DNA of 64,000 bases from assembly GCF_034702125.1 (NCBI RefSeq), contig NC_085868.1, positions 36,004,253 through 36,068,252 of the forward strand. Direction: 5' to 3'. Source of the DNA: Engraulis encrasicolus. Lineage: Eukaryota; Chordata; Actinopteri; Clupeiformes; Engraulidae. Of the stretch, positions 21,221-32,711 are shown one piece after another; the first letter of the stretch is position 1, and each line of letters begins with the position of its first letter. The notes under the pieces were generated by a model. It was not told the DNA's origin, searched no databases, and saw only the letters and a list, made by a program, of their open reading frames with translations. The translations under genes and the position numbers were made by a program.

Positions 21221-21523
21221 AAGCCCATTGGGAAACTCCAACTCCCATTGTCATTGTGACACAGCACTCCACAGCACACAAGTGAACACTGCACACAACG
21301 AAATTGCATGTATGCCTAAGCCATGCAAGGGGGCAGCCCTCAATGGCGCCCCAAGGGACCAGTGCGGTGGGACGACCATGCTCAGGGTACCTCAGTCATG
21401 AAGGAGGATGGGGGAGAGCACTGGTTAATTACTCCTCCCACCAACCTGGCAGGTCGCGAGTCGCAGGTCGCAACCTTTGGGCTACAAGTCTGACGCCCTA
21501 ACCGCTTACCCATGACTGCCCAA
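21221..21523 (-). repeat. tRNA-derived SINE, full-length-like
   Basis: On the minus strand it starts GGGCAGTCATGGGTAAGCGG, a tRNA-like A box, followed by a B-box region, a central domain ('gaggtaccctgagcatggt') and a tail. A second copy, interrupted by a MITE, is at 62171-62600 on the other strand. The central domain is shared by many fish SINEs. Confidence 0.8.
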
Positions 21524-21559
21524 AAAGGGAAACACACACACATGCACACACTTCCATGT

Positions 21560-21814
21560 ATAAATCAACACATCAATAAGATCTTATGTGCCCATCCCTT
21601 AAAATAATCACAGAGGAACACCAGTCCAGAGTAAGAGCACTAGAATTGAGCAGTCTTATGGCTTCAGGGTACAGGCTAGGATTTAAAAAAAAAATTGTAG
21701 TCCGTGCCTGAGGGCAGCAGATGGAGCAGGTGGTAAGCAGGGTGGTGACAGTCCTGCAAAATGTTATGCACTCTTCGTAGAAAGTGTGTGGTGTAGATGA
21801 TACCTATCTCCTGG
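21560..21814 (-). pseudogene. LINE RT C-terminal fragment, part 1 (split by Harbinger-like insertion)
   Basis: The minus strand reads EIGIIYTTHFLRRVHNIL then HPAYHLLHLLPSGTDY, the C-terminal region of an L2/CR1-type RT. The reading resumes at 26015-26100 (QQHSDVWVFGAVSSS), past the 4.2 kb insertion. The old LINE was therefore cut in two by the later element. Confidence 0.6.
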
Positions 21815-23059
21815 GGCCTCATGTACAAAGAAGTGCGTGGATTTCCTACCAAGAAAGTGCGGACGCAAAAATCTTGAAAGTTACTTACAGACAAAAAAAT
21901 CCGGATGTATCAATAAGTGCGTAACCAGGTTTTGCCGTGAAATCTTGCGCACATGCACGAGCACACACGGGCCCAAGTCTCCGCCTTGCCTCCTCCCTTA
22001 AATATTCAATATGAATATTCTAATTAGTATGAACAGACCCATTCATGTGCATTCATTGGTTGAAAGAATGGGAAAGGGAATGCGGGAAGGGGATCGCGGG
22101 AAATGCATTTCATGATGCGAGGTGAAGGCGCTGTCTCGGATAGCCAATGTAAAAGGAAAAAGGCTGCGCGCAATAGCCTAACAAAATTACTTTGGCTTGT
22201 ATAGAGTCAGGCATTGGTAATACTTAATGTGAGGACTGCAGAAAAAACTGTCATGTTATACTGCAGTACAATGCAGGTTTCCCAACAATTGATATAAGGC
22301 ATTCCATCAAAGCACATTGCGATGAGGCAGTCGTCAAGGCTTCCGAGAAATAAACATTTATGTCGGGTATAAATATGAAAGATGACACATGTAGGCTACG
22401 CCACATGTAGGCCTATGAATAACTTGCAGCCAATACTCAGTTAGCCTATAAAATAACATGTTAATTGATGGACTAATTTTACATTAAAAGAGAAAGACAA
22501 GCACTGCGGTGAGGACTTTCCCAACAAATGCGAGAAGACACATCGCAGATCCAGAAAATATTCAATGTTTAATAGCTGCCAAATACTTGAAATAATTACT
22601 GCCGATGGGCATCCAATTTCGTTGTAATTCCAGAATAGTTTCAGAGTCCGCTTCATTTTAATCAGCTGTCTCAATTAATAATATGGTTGAGGTGGTTTTC
22701 TTCTTCTTTTTTTTAAAAAAAAAATCACGGGCCTCAACATTAAAATCTACGTTTAACTGGCTGCATCTCTGCAATATTTCCGACTGTGTACAACACATGT
22801 AGTTGCGCTGCATGCCTCAGTGTGCCGCCAAAAAGACGCAATGCACAACTTCCCCGATAGCAAAATGTTTTTGGCAGAGTTTTGGGCCAAATCGTGTCTT
22901 GGCCTTTTGGCTGGCTTCGGTTTGAGTCCCCGGGCCAAAAGTGGCCCAAATTTGGCATGCCAAAACCAACCAAACCCAGCCATAAATTGACCAAAGTTCA
23001 CCCAAAACCTATTTGGGATTTCCACGTACAGCCTTAAAGGCCCCAAAAGGATTCCAGAC

Positions 23060-23260
23060 CCCACCCTTCAGCCAAAATGCAGCCATAAAGTACCCATAAC
23101 TGTCCCAGAACTGCCATAAATGAGCCTAAATACTGCCATAATGTACCCATAATTCAGCCATAATGTACCCATAACTCTCCCAGAACAGCCATAAATGACC
23201 CTAAATACTGCCATAAATGTACCCATAATCGATCCCAAATGTAGCCATAATGGGGCCAAA
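23060..23260. repeat. Degenerate tandem repeat of 'gccataaatgtacccataa'
   Basis: About three copies of a roughly 70-base unit, each with 'tgccataa', 'tgtacccataa' and 'cccagaac'. It lies inside the Harbinger-like element and continues the 'gccataaa' theme of its inner arms. Confidence 0.65.
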
Positions 23261-23979
23261 TGGATTGTGTCACTTATTTGTCTTATAAGTTTCCCTGTAT
23301 ACTTTAAAATGTAAGTACGGTATACAGAGGAACTTATAAGACAAATATGTGACATTTGGCCCCATTATGGATACATTTGGTTATCACTAAATATTCCTGT
23401 TTTTATTGTTTGAAAATCGCACATTTAATAAATGTGTGATTTTCAACAATGAAACTGGAATATTTATGAATATTTAGAAAAAAAAACCAAGACAATTTTA
23501 AATACATTTCATTATACTTTATTGCCTCCAAATGCTGTGACTGGTTAGGGTGGGCAAGTGGCTGGATTTGATGGATGGGTATAGCTGCACGGCAAGGTGG
23601 CGGAGGACTGGGTGACTTGATGGGTGCTTGGATGTCTGGGTACAGGCCTCTTGTTTTCATCTTGGTCCCCTGGCCAGTAAAAGCAGGTACTCTATTGCCA
23701 CATAGAGGTAGGTAGATCAGATCAGATTCGCGACATCTAGGAAAGAATAAAAAGATAAACCAAATTGAATTACTACATGCAAAAGTAACTTTGAAAACAG
23801 TGGCATTACATTTTTTTTCTTCTTTTATTTAACCTTTATTTAACCAGGAAAATAAACCTGTTGAGATTAAAAATCTCTTTTGACAAGGGTGTCCTGGCCA
23901 AGTGGCGGCACAAATGCACTTGATTAATAGAGTAATAGACGGGAGAGGGGGGAGGGGTGTTATTAAAATTTGGTACCTG

Positions 23980-24935
23980 TTTTTGAGATCCGATTTGATT
24001 GACCCCTCCCACAGGTGACTGCAGTGTCCGTTCGCAGCACAGCATCTGAAAAGAGAATGTAGATGTTATTTCATATTTTATACATTTTAAATGACATGAG
24101 TAGTAGTAGGCTACAGTAGATTGTACAACCATCTACGGAATTGTCAAAAGTAAAAGGGAGAAAAAGAATAGGAAAAAAACAATTCTCAATCAAACAAAAC
24201 CCTGCCAAAACGTGCACTTGAGTAGATAGTTGCCCACTGATTCTAAGATCAGAATACTGGTCAAATCTTTTTTTAACGTAGCTTTTAGGTTTTTCAATAA
24301 CAACAAAGCAGTAGGCTATCTATCTCATTGGGTGTGCCTACAGTAGAATAACTGGTGAAACAGACTGGTCACTATGTTATATCATGTGCCATTGTTAAAG
24401 CTTTCTGCTAATTAGTAGCATTAATGCTCCCACTACCCTGGACTTGTCAGTAGGCCTATCTGATGTGTTTTTTTTCCCCCTTATTCAGTCTTTTCCGAGA
24501 TCCTGGTCTGGGGGCAGGCCTTTGTTTACATTTCACCATGAATTCACTTCTACTTTTACCTTTGACACCTCTAGTAAGCTACTCTCTGTGTTGAGGTATT
24601 ACAAATGTTAGAGCAAGACTACATAGGCCTACATGGGCCACATTTCTGTATACGGTTTACCCCCTGTTGTTGATAGCTGAACAATACACACTGCCTTAAC
24701 AACTGATCATGTTAAATAGCCAGCGCTTAAACACAAACTGACCATTGCATTACCCAATACAGACGTATACTTAAAAGCAGTTACATTAAAAGCAAGGACA
24801 TTCACAACGAACGAAGATTAGACCAGAGAGAGAGGTTAATAAATTGTGGAACCAACCTGTAGTATGCCTGTCAAAAAACAAGTTCCTCCACCGGGTGACT
24901 GCCTTCAGCAGCAGCACATCTGAAAAGACAATGTA
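23980..24935 (-). other. Two exon-like duplicated blocks inside the Harbinger-like element
   Basis: Blocks at about 23983-24050 and 24855-24925 (minus) share 'gcagcacatctgaaaagac'-type acceptors, a 'gtgactgc' core and a GT donor. The first reads MLCCERTLQSPVGG; the second has a stop. They may be relics of element-encoded exons. I do not recognise the protein. Confidence 0.3.
24425..24545. repeat. Dispersed repeat shared with 60060-60185
   Basis: Shared phrases include 'taccctggacttgtcagtag' and 'gatcctggtc', then 'gtttacatttca'. The copy at 60 kb lies inside a TIR-bounded MITE, so this is probably a fragment of the same family. Confidence 0.55.
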
Positions 24936-26014
24936 GAAAAAAGCAGATTCACTCGATTGCTTCAGTAGTAGGCTAGAATTACAGTGAGTCAAACACTTTC
25001 CGTGACAGACAGATATTGCTAGATAGTGCTCTGCTTTGTGCCAATAGGTAGAAGATGCTCCATGCCTGAGTTAGCTAGCTCCCGGCTTTTGCTAGCTATC
25101 GTTGGCCAGTTAGCTGGGATTGCTAGTGTTGTTGTTCTTTGATTGAAATTCCCTTGGCATTGATATCTGAAAGTGAATTTCAACCACAGAACAACACTTA
25201 ATCAACCGTTACTGAGTATGAGGGTAGCAACTAAGATTAAATGTCACAGTTGTGTGTCACAGACGTTTGTGTTTTAGCTCCTGTTAAAAGAGTATAGAAG
25301 TTTCAGCGCATAAGACGGAAACCGACGGTCACAGACCTATGAAATCAACATGAAAACCGATAACACAAAATGCCTCATCTCTTAAGTCATCGGCGGTTGT
25401 ATTTAATATAAAAACGTGTCAACTGCACTTACCTGCATTAACTGAAGTCTGACACACACTGGCGCTGGGGAAACTGAAGTGAGGCAAGCAGCACGAGTTT
25501 CTCTTGACAGTTGATTTTGGCAGTCTTTTGGATTGCCGTAAGCGCACCAATGTAGAACGTTGCTGTCCCGCTCTCCACCCGAGGTTCAGATTAACCTGAC
25601 ACATGCCATAACCTGGCCATAACTCATTCACTCACAGTCCGCGCGTTTTAATGTGTTGTGGGACGCCATAAACAACCCATATTTTAGCCAAATCTTGGGT
25701 TTTTTTGCTTTCCAGAGGAACGCCCCAATTCACTGGCGCCCAGGTAAACCATAACCATGCCAAAATTTTGCCAAAAGCGTATGGCTTGCCAAAAGGAAGC
25801 CATAAATTGCAGATATCTGCCAAAACAAAGCCAAAATATCTGCTATCTGGGTTACGACAACTTCCATGCTTACGGAAACTTCCACAGCAGCCCTGAAATT
25901 CGCGTGGAGATCCGCAGTTTTCCACGCCTAGTCTGTTTTAGTACATCTGACCGTGACCGTGGAAAACAACTTAAGTAGCTTTTTTGTCCGTAAGTGAGCT
26001 TCGTACATGAGGCC

Positions 26015-26100
26015 TGGTCTGCTTTTGAGGAGCTTGAGACCGCACCAAAGACCCATACATCAGAATGCTGCTGTTCGCACAGTTACAAAAGTTCACTACA
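26015..26100 (-). pseudogene. LINE RT fragment, part 2
   Basis: Continuation of the LINE split at 21814. The minus strand reads QQHSDVWVFGAVSSSSK across the TGG duplication into the left part. Confidence 0.55.
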
Positions 26101-26104
26101 CAGC

Positions 26105-26340
26105 AATGTAGGCTACCATAAAGTTGTTTCATAATACTTTGCCAAAGTGGAGAATGAGGCCATATACAGCAAGATTAAAGGTCATTCCCATGTATGAATG
26201 CTAAATCACATTGTATGAGGATCCTTTCCATACCGATTAATTAACGTTACAGACTGAGCTATAGCCTGCACATAGTTTATGTAAACAAGCAATTATTTTA
26301 TTATTTTATTGATAGTTACATTAAATCGTTGACATGTTAG
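26105..26340. repeat. Copy 2 of the segment flanking gene B
   Basis: Matches 14650-14885 in the same orientation with scattered substitutions and small indels. Nothing resembling a gene B exon was found in the adjacent 26.3-27 kb. Confidence 0.75.
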
Positions 26341-26722
26341 CCACTAATACACAAATGAATATGGTTTATTTTTTATTAATATTTGAATATTCCTGTTCAC
26401 ATACCAACAGGACAAAAGGGTTGGTATGTATCACATATGAGGCAAGCTAAAGACCTAGAAACTAGTTTTGATTCTGCCCTCTGCCTTAGAGCACCATACC
26501 AGAGATGGTGTAACAAGGTATCTCTGACCATACTAACTGCCATACAGTCAATCAGAACAGGTGCTGCCAATAAAAGGTTCCATGTCAACCCATGACACTT
26601 TCTCTCAACATTCTATTCTTAACGAGCACCTGCAACTACCATTCTAGAAGTCTACTGTTCAGCTCTTCAATGCAATCTGATATTGTCTTGCTGGAATGTT
26701 TATGACAGCCAGCTGCTTGGCT

Positions 26723-26998
26723 CAATGGCAAAGGTGCTGGATTAGAGATATGGAGGTTGTGAGTTCGAATCCCACTTGGACCCATGTTGATTTTCAAAAT
26801 TATATCATATGCAGTGTTCCTTAGCCAACGTAAAATACCATGTATGTCATTTAGTATCAATGGCAAAGGTGCTGGATTAGAGATATGGAGGTTGTGAGTT
26901 CGAATCCCACTCGGACCCTTGTTGATTTTCAAAATTATATCATATGCAGTGTTCCTTAGCCAACTTAAAATACCATGTATGCCATTTAGTATATCCCC
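26723..26998 (+). repeat. Two tandem tRNA-like SINE units
   Basis: Two units of about 138 bases each contain a tRNA-like core ('caatggcaaaggtgctggat' as A-box region, 'gagttcgaatcccac' as B box) followed by the same 'ttttcaaaattatatcatat' tail. The first unit is preceded by 'cagctgcttggct', completing the 5' half of the tRNA-like head, which the second lacks. So unit 2 looks like a partial tandem duplication. Confidence 0.7.
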
Positions 26999-27024
26999 AA
27001 AACGTGGAGCTACAACACTTTCAA

Positions 27025-27120
27025 GATGGCTGAATGAAGTGAAAAGAAATCCCGCACACTGTCCGTTCCACCAACAAACTTTAATACAACGTTTCGGTCA
27101 TCCGACCTTCTTCAGGTAAA
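27025..27120. repeat. Dispersed repeat with 'aacgtttcggtc' core
   Basis: The sequence 'caacgtttcggtcatccgac' followed by 'cttcttcaggt' is a teleost dispersed repeat related in motif ('gaaacgttg', 'cctgaagaag') to the palindrome at 42144-42303. No end structure could be defined. Confidence 0.45.
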
Positions 27121-28296
27121 GTTAAGATGGCTGAATCAAAGATGGCTGAATTGTTTGACCCATAACTTCTGACTGGGTGGATGGATTTTTTCCAACATTT
27201 CTTTTAGCTTTGTTTTCTGAATAGTAGTTTGTTTTTAATTTAGGGATAGAGATATCAAAAATAACACTGCTCATCTCTGACCCAAAAGGCAAGCCCGCTT
27301 CCAGCATTTTCTGTGAGAATTTCTTTATTTTTGTGGCTATTCAGAACTTAGTACATTTTCAGGGAGGGCATGATAACTGTGAATGAACACATGTATAATT
27401 ATGTGCGTAACAAAAAAATAAAAAATAAATTAAAAAAAATATTGTAAAAATATAAAAAAATGCCAAACAGTGACATCAACACAGCAAAACTGAGAGCCCC
27501 TCTTGGTTCAACAAGCTTATTTTCAAGTAAAAATACCCAGTCAGTCTAGTCCATTTTAATTGATACAAGCATTACAAGAGATATTTCCTTGATCTGATAA
27601 TGGGTCACTTGTTCTGCATAGTTGGTTATCTAGGGGAAACAGTGATACAAAAAGTAAAAGTAATAGTGAAAAACCCTGCCACAGATTCCCTCCAACAGAG
27701 GTCTCCAAGTAACTGGCTATGACTCAATATCAGATCAAGAAAATGTCTGTAAAATGCTTATATTGACAAGTGTAATAGTTTTTAGGTCTCGAGATTCTAG
27801 TTCTATAATTCTAGTGAGTTATTGGAGGGCTTTAATGTTCGATTAGGATTGACATGACTGACTGGGCCATTTTATTTGAAAATTTCACAAAAATAAGCTT
27901 ATTGAAATGTGTGGGGCCATCAGTTGTGCCGTGTTGACGTCAGGTGGATAGACAGCTGACATTGCTGTTGGAAAACAACTAGAATGATATAGATAATTCT
28001 CCATGTTTTGATTCCCTGCATGGAAATGCACAATGAAAATCCAAGAAAATAAAGAGAATGCATAAATGAGAAGGTGAGTCCACACTTTTGGCCTGTACGG
28101 AATGTTATTTAGAAACTTTAAAAAAAATGCATTGTGGTAACTTTTCAGATTTGCCAAGTTATAAGCCATTGACACTCTTGGACACACATTCATTAACAAA
28201 AAGTGATTTGGCCTATTTAAAAATATACTGTATAATAATAATTAATCTGCATTCAGATTGATTCAGTGTTCTATGTTCTAGAAAATAAACACTTGC

Positions 28297-28616
28297 CTTT
28301 TTCAATGATTGTGATAATACTGCTGAATATAGGAGGGTCCTCTGGTTTGACACAGTAATATAATCCAAGTTCATTCCGAGTTATATTGTGAATGAACAGG
28401 CTACTTGATTTTTCCAAGTACCGGTATTTGCTTTTGAATTCCTTCTCGTGTTGCTTGTTGTATCGATACATGTTAAATGAGCGTAGTATGTAGATTGGAC
28501 GCCCAGACTTGCGTTGTATGAACCAGTAAATCTCATCTTCAGCAACAGAACAGTTCAAAGTCACATTCTGTCCTAATTCAACTGCTAGCTTGGTTGAGTT
28601 TTCTGATGAGGATAAT
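28297..28616 (-). CDS. IgV-domain exon of a receptor, copy 1 (partial gene)
   Basis: The minus strand encodes a V-type immunoglobulin domain: LAVELGQNVTLNCSV (first Cys), YWFIQRKSG (core Trp) and LFIHNITRNELGLYYCV (second Cys). Several N-glycosylation sites are visible. The exon ends IIEK + G, phase 1, exactly as copy 2 does at 31077. The donor here is GC (AAAAAG/GCAAGT) instead of GT. In copy 2 the leader and V domain share one exon; here a stop lies upstream and an acceptor AG near 28617 is likely. I found no convincing leader, membrane or tail exon for this copy. It is either a partial gene or uses exons I missed. Confidence 0.6.
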
Positions 28617-28884
28617 TGAAGCTACTACCACCATGGTGATAATCAATGATGTAATTGATTTAAAGTTTGTGAATCAGATCAATTGATGCAATCAAATAGG
28701 TTGCTCCTGACAAGATTTTGAGTTGCAAGTCTGATCTGAAGACAAACAGGGCTTTGCAGACAACTAATAGGGTGGGCATTACAGGAAACTCAGAAAAAAA
28801 AAACTGTAGAAAAAAGTAGTCCATTACCAGGAAATGACCACTATGTGTGTTTGCTTCATTAGTTTATTAATTGCTAGGTTTATT

Positions 28885-28935
28885 ACATGGAATTACATTA
28901 CATTTAGCAGATGCTTTTGACCAAAGCGACTTACA
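28885..28935 (+). repeat. LINE/SINE tail fragment
   Basis: 'attacatttagcagatgctt' followed by 'gaccaaagcgacttacag' is a widespread teleost repeat tail, related to the fragment in intron 3 of gene A. Confidence 0.6.
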
Positions 28936-30404
28936 GGTTGTCTGAAAAAAAAAATCTAGTAAAAATCTTAAACTCCCCCTCATTGTATGAAGCAAAGCAA
29001 TCTGTGAAAGACAACATCTATTTTCAGATTCGAAATAAGACTGGTTTCCTGTCTTTTCATGTCTGCCTTGTTGTTGCACAGCAGTAGGGAGAGCAAGGCC
29101 CTGCATACATGATCAGCCAGTACAGCAGGATGTTTTCCCCTGACCTCCAAGCACCATGAGTGAACATCGAACTAGTTCCTTCTTTCCTGGTGCTTGTGGC
29201 CTCTGGTCTTGGTGTTGCCAATAGACAATAGTTTCCCTGCATCGGCAGAGCCGCTTTTATTTGATTACAAATCAGATAATGACCTTTCAACTGTACTTTT
29301 ACAAGATAATGAATAGAACTTTGATCATCAACAACGTCGAGCTTCGTGCCACAAGGCCACAAGGAACATCGCTGGATGGGAAGAACTAGTTTGACTTTCT
29401 CACATATGTGCAGACATGGAGCTTGAAGCTTCACAATGTGACTCTTCCACTGACAGACACATTTAGGACAAGAAAGGTTGAGGCCAGGTGGAGTGAAAAG
29501 AAGCATTCATTGCCCACAACTTAACTCTTTTGAGGCTGTAGGTGTAAAATTTTTACAGGCACAGGGATGTTAAGATGATGACTCTCCTCACACGTTTATG
29601 TTTTTTCTGTTAAGCTCACGGTGACAGCCCTGACTGTTTTATTGTTTCCTATTCCTTTCAATGTGTAGGCCTACGTGTATGTAATTTAAGTGCAGCAACT
29701 CCACTGCAACATGCTGTGCAACCTGCATCCACTGCACGGTTTACATTACAAGCTGAAGCCAATCAGTTATCAGGCCAGAAATCTAAGCGGTTGGAAACCA
29801 TTTTTAATTGGAAAAAGAATGCCTATGCCACCTGAGCGTGCACAATTCTAATGATAGCCCATGTGATAAACAACCAACTCAAACTGTCTTTGTCCTATTT
29901 CTGTGTAGCCTGAGAGAGCGGCTTGCCATTGTTAAACACACAACGTCCATTTGAGTTGTTGAGAAAATGACAGCAACGAAACATGCACTCCACTACAAAG
30001 TCTTTGTGTCTGTAAGGCCTCAGTTCATTTTCTACATTCTGTCTATCAGTCAGGCTTCAGTGCGGCATCTGAACACCACATGGGTGGTGGTGGTGTTGTC
30101 TCTGATCAAAGCAGCTGTTGGAGGGTCACACTCAGACAAGGTGTCATCACTGCTCTAGAAGAAGAATAACAGGAAGTCATTCACTACATTTTAAAGTTCA
30201 GTTATATTTGCATATAGGCCTAGTAGCCGATTTACCATCAAGTTGATCTGATGACGCTCCCCCATACTTGAGTTTGTTCTTCTTCTGTGTCCAACAATAC
30301 CCACTGGTTTTCATGTTGTACAGAAAGGACATGACATGTTTAGTTTAGGCAATGTTACTCTGGTTTGTAAGCAGCTTTAGATAAAAGTGTCATGTAATGT
30401 AATG

Positions 30405-30455
30405 TAATGTTATAATAATAATAACAACAACAATAATAATAAAACTAATAATAAC

Positions 30456-30494
<39 letters not shown>
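30405..30494. repeat. (AAT)n-rich microsatellite
   Basis: AAT/AAC trinucleotide array directly followed by 'ttttaagcgcctttcaagat', a LINE 3' end also seen near 1060. The array is probably the LINE's tail. Confidence 0.85.
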
Positions 30495-30496
<2 letters not shown>

Positions 30497-31321
30497 ATTT
30501 TATTTTAAGCGCCTTTCAAGATATCCAAGGTCACTTTACATTAAAACAGAGAAATGACAGTAGAAAAAGTAGGCTACAAAGCATCAATGAATTTATACAT
30601 CACATCTAAAAATAGGAGAATAATGTACATATAATGTAATGTTTTATATTACTCTAGTCAGGGTTTATAGAACCTTACCCACGAGTAAAATGAAGAAGAC
30701 ACCATTCAACACACACGATAGAACAAAGTGGTTTAGCCATGATTGTAGATTATCCTCTTCATTAATCCTCGTGCAATACTTTGGAACCAACACATCTTCT
30801 ATTACAAAAGGAATATTTGTCTGTCATCCATTAACTACTTGTGACTTTAAGTCTTTGACACTCCAGAAAACATATTAATATAGGACAAAAAGGCTATTTA
30901 GACTACATAAATGCACAAAAATATTGATTTTTAAACATGTAGGCCTATATCTTACGGTGCAATTTCAATAAAAATAACAAACATGGTTTATCTACAAAAA
31001 ATCATGCATTTTATTTACTCCATTGTTTGCTTAACCTTATTTTGACAAATATAATGAATCACTTACCTTTTTCAATGACCACTATAGACCTGCTGAATTC
31101 AAGAGATTCAGGGATGCCACAGTAGTACAATCCAAATTCTTTCCTAGTTACGTTGCGTATGAACAGGCTAGTTTGATCTTTTTGTGAGTAGCCCTATTTG
31201 TTTTTAAATTCTTGGTGTTGATGTTTATACTTTGGGTGACCATATACGTTAGTAGTATGTATGTAAATAGGAGAATCAAACTTGTGTTGTATGAACCAGT
31301 AAACCTCCTTTTTAAGTAGCG

Positions 31322-31672
31322 AACAGAGGGGTATGGCACTATTTTGGGGCTTAATACAGTTAAAATCATTGGCCAGGGTTTATAAAGGTGGTAAAGTGTC
31401 TTATTTTTCATGTTGAGCGTTGTCTTGCTTTCAGACAAGTTAAAAGAGGGAATATGTCGCTAAGCTAGTGAAAGTCAATGGATCCGTGTAGCATGCTACA
31501 ATGCTACACGGATACATTGACTTTCACTAGCTTAGCGACATATTCCCTCTTTTAACTTGTCTTAAAACAAGACAATGCTTAATATGAAAAATAAGACACT
31601 TTACCACCTTTATAAACCCCAGCCAAAGATTTTAACTGTATTAAGCCCCAAAATAGTGGCATACCCCTTTAA
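31322..31672. mobile_element. Palindromic foldback element inside IgV exon
   Basis: Two arms of about 170 bases are almost perfect inverted copies (left 'gtatggcactattttggggc', right 'gccccaaaatagtggcatac') meeting at about 31495 with little loop. It carries no frame of its own. I could not define a clean target duplication. Confidence 0.85.
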
Positions 31673-32540
31673 AGTCACATTCTGCCCCAACTCTACTGTT
31701 ATGTTCGTCAAATGATCTGCCACGACACACAAGGGTAAAAACACAGAGAGAAACCACAAGAAACAAAGCATACTTCTACTTAACAATACACTATATGATC
31801 TTGCTGCCTCAGATTTGTGAATCAGATTAAACATGCAATTAAATGCATAACTGTCACTGACAAGATTTTGAATTGCTCTGAAGACAGACAGGGGTCTGAA
31901 GGCAAATAACAGATTGAGCGTTAAGCACAGGAAACAAGAAAAAAAGGTAGACCACTACCAGGAAACAACCACCATAGTGAGTTCCTTCATTATTACAAAC
32001 CTTCATCTAACTCTGAAAACAATTCTGTTATGCATAGTGTTCTGTAGATGTCATTGTAGAGGGAGTGTGACAGCAGTCAAATATTAAGAACAGAAAAAAC
32101 CCAAAAATGTGAAAATGAGTGTTGGGACTAAACATAACCGAGTGGATACCATGATCTTTTTTGGCAGCCTTGTCTCTTGTCGGCCTTGTCTCTTGTCAGT
32201 TCCACTCCCCATGCGTAAGCTTAAAGATTAATTCTTAATTCTTTCTTTGTAAGGCCCAAAAGATACAGGTACATGTGGGCAAGCAAACCTGAAGCAAAGC
32301 AAAAGGAAAAGCCTTATTTTCTTTGTCTGGACATGCAGCTGCGAGGCAATATTTGATAGGATGTTATGTCCTTAAGTGCTAGAGGCCATAAAATGAATGG
32401 GCTAAGACAACCATCTGATTGTCCTACAAATGGATATACATCAATCAAACAAAGGGGACATTCTGATTAGGTAGGGCTTATTGAGGGGTGGTCACGGACC
32501 TACTCCATCCTATAGTTGTGGCTATGCCTACAGAAGAGTA

Positions 32541-32700
32541 GGCCTATGTACAGTACAATTTATTGATCCCAGGGGGAAATTAAGGTGTCAAGTTGCATTC
32601 TTACATAAATAGTACAGAATACATTACATAAAAGACATTACATCATTACACATATTTTAACCATATTTCACTCTTACATTCAGCCCAAGCACATGCATTC
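32541..32700 (-). repeat. LINE 3' end fragment
   Basis: 'tttattgatcccagggggaa' followed by 'attaaggtgtcaagttgca' is a common teleost LINE 3' UTR. It is truncated next to the DNA transposon at 32712. Confidence 0.55.
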
Positions 32701-32711
32701 ATTCACACATA

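Larger units (their letters stand above)
21815..26014. mobile_element. PIF/Harbinger-like element, about 4.2 kb
   Basis: The left end GGCCTCATGTACAAAG and right end read inward GGCCTCATGTACGAAG are inverted repeats, flanked on both sides by TGG (21812-21814 and 26015-26017), a 3-bp duplication typical of Harbingers. Subterminal 'cttacagacaaaaaaa' and 'cttacggacaaaaaag' blocks also match. No transposase frame is recognisable, so it is non-autonomous or decayed. The interior contains a second inverted-repeat pair (22820-23060 and 25620-25860) rich in 'gccaaaa' and 'gccataaa' phrases. Confidence 0.72.
30050..31834 (-). pseudogene. IgV-TM receptor gene, copy 2, disrupted
   Basis: Minus-strand exons: leader plus V (31834 or 31771 down to 31077), membrane exon 30679-30798, cytoplasmic exon 30236-30303 and last exon 30050-30154. 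The last three join in frame. The leader reads MLCFLWFLSVFLPLCVVADH. The V domain keeps YWFIQHK and FGLYYCGIP. The membrane helix lies within LSCVLNGVFFILLVVGIVG, and the tail ends VVFRCRTEA. No ITIM is seen. Two lesions break it: a 350-base palindromic element (31322-31672) inside the V domain just before the first Cys region, and an in-frame TAG where copy 1 has Tyr (FKSKYRY). It is presumably an immune-type cell-surface receptor (inference). Confidence 0.75.

Noticed and set aside
26735..26785. Functional tRNA gene
   Set aside because: A and B boxes are present but a full cloverleaf is not, and the unit is repeated with a SINE-like tail.
29057..29506. 149-residue minus-strand frame near the IgV genes
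   Set aside because: No leader, domain or familiar motif, and not matched by the neighbouring receptor copy.
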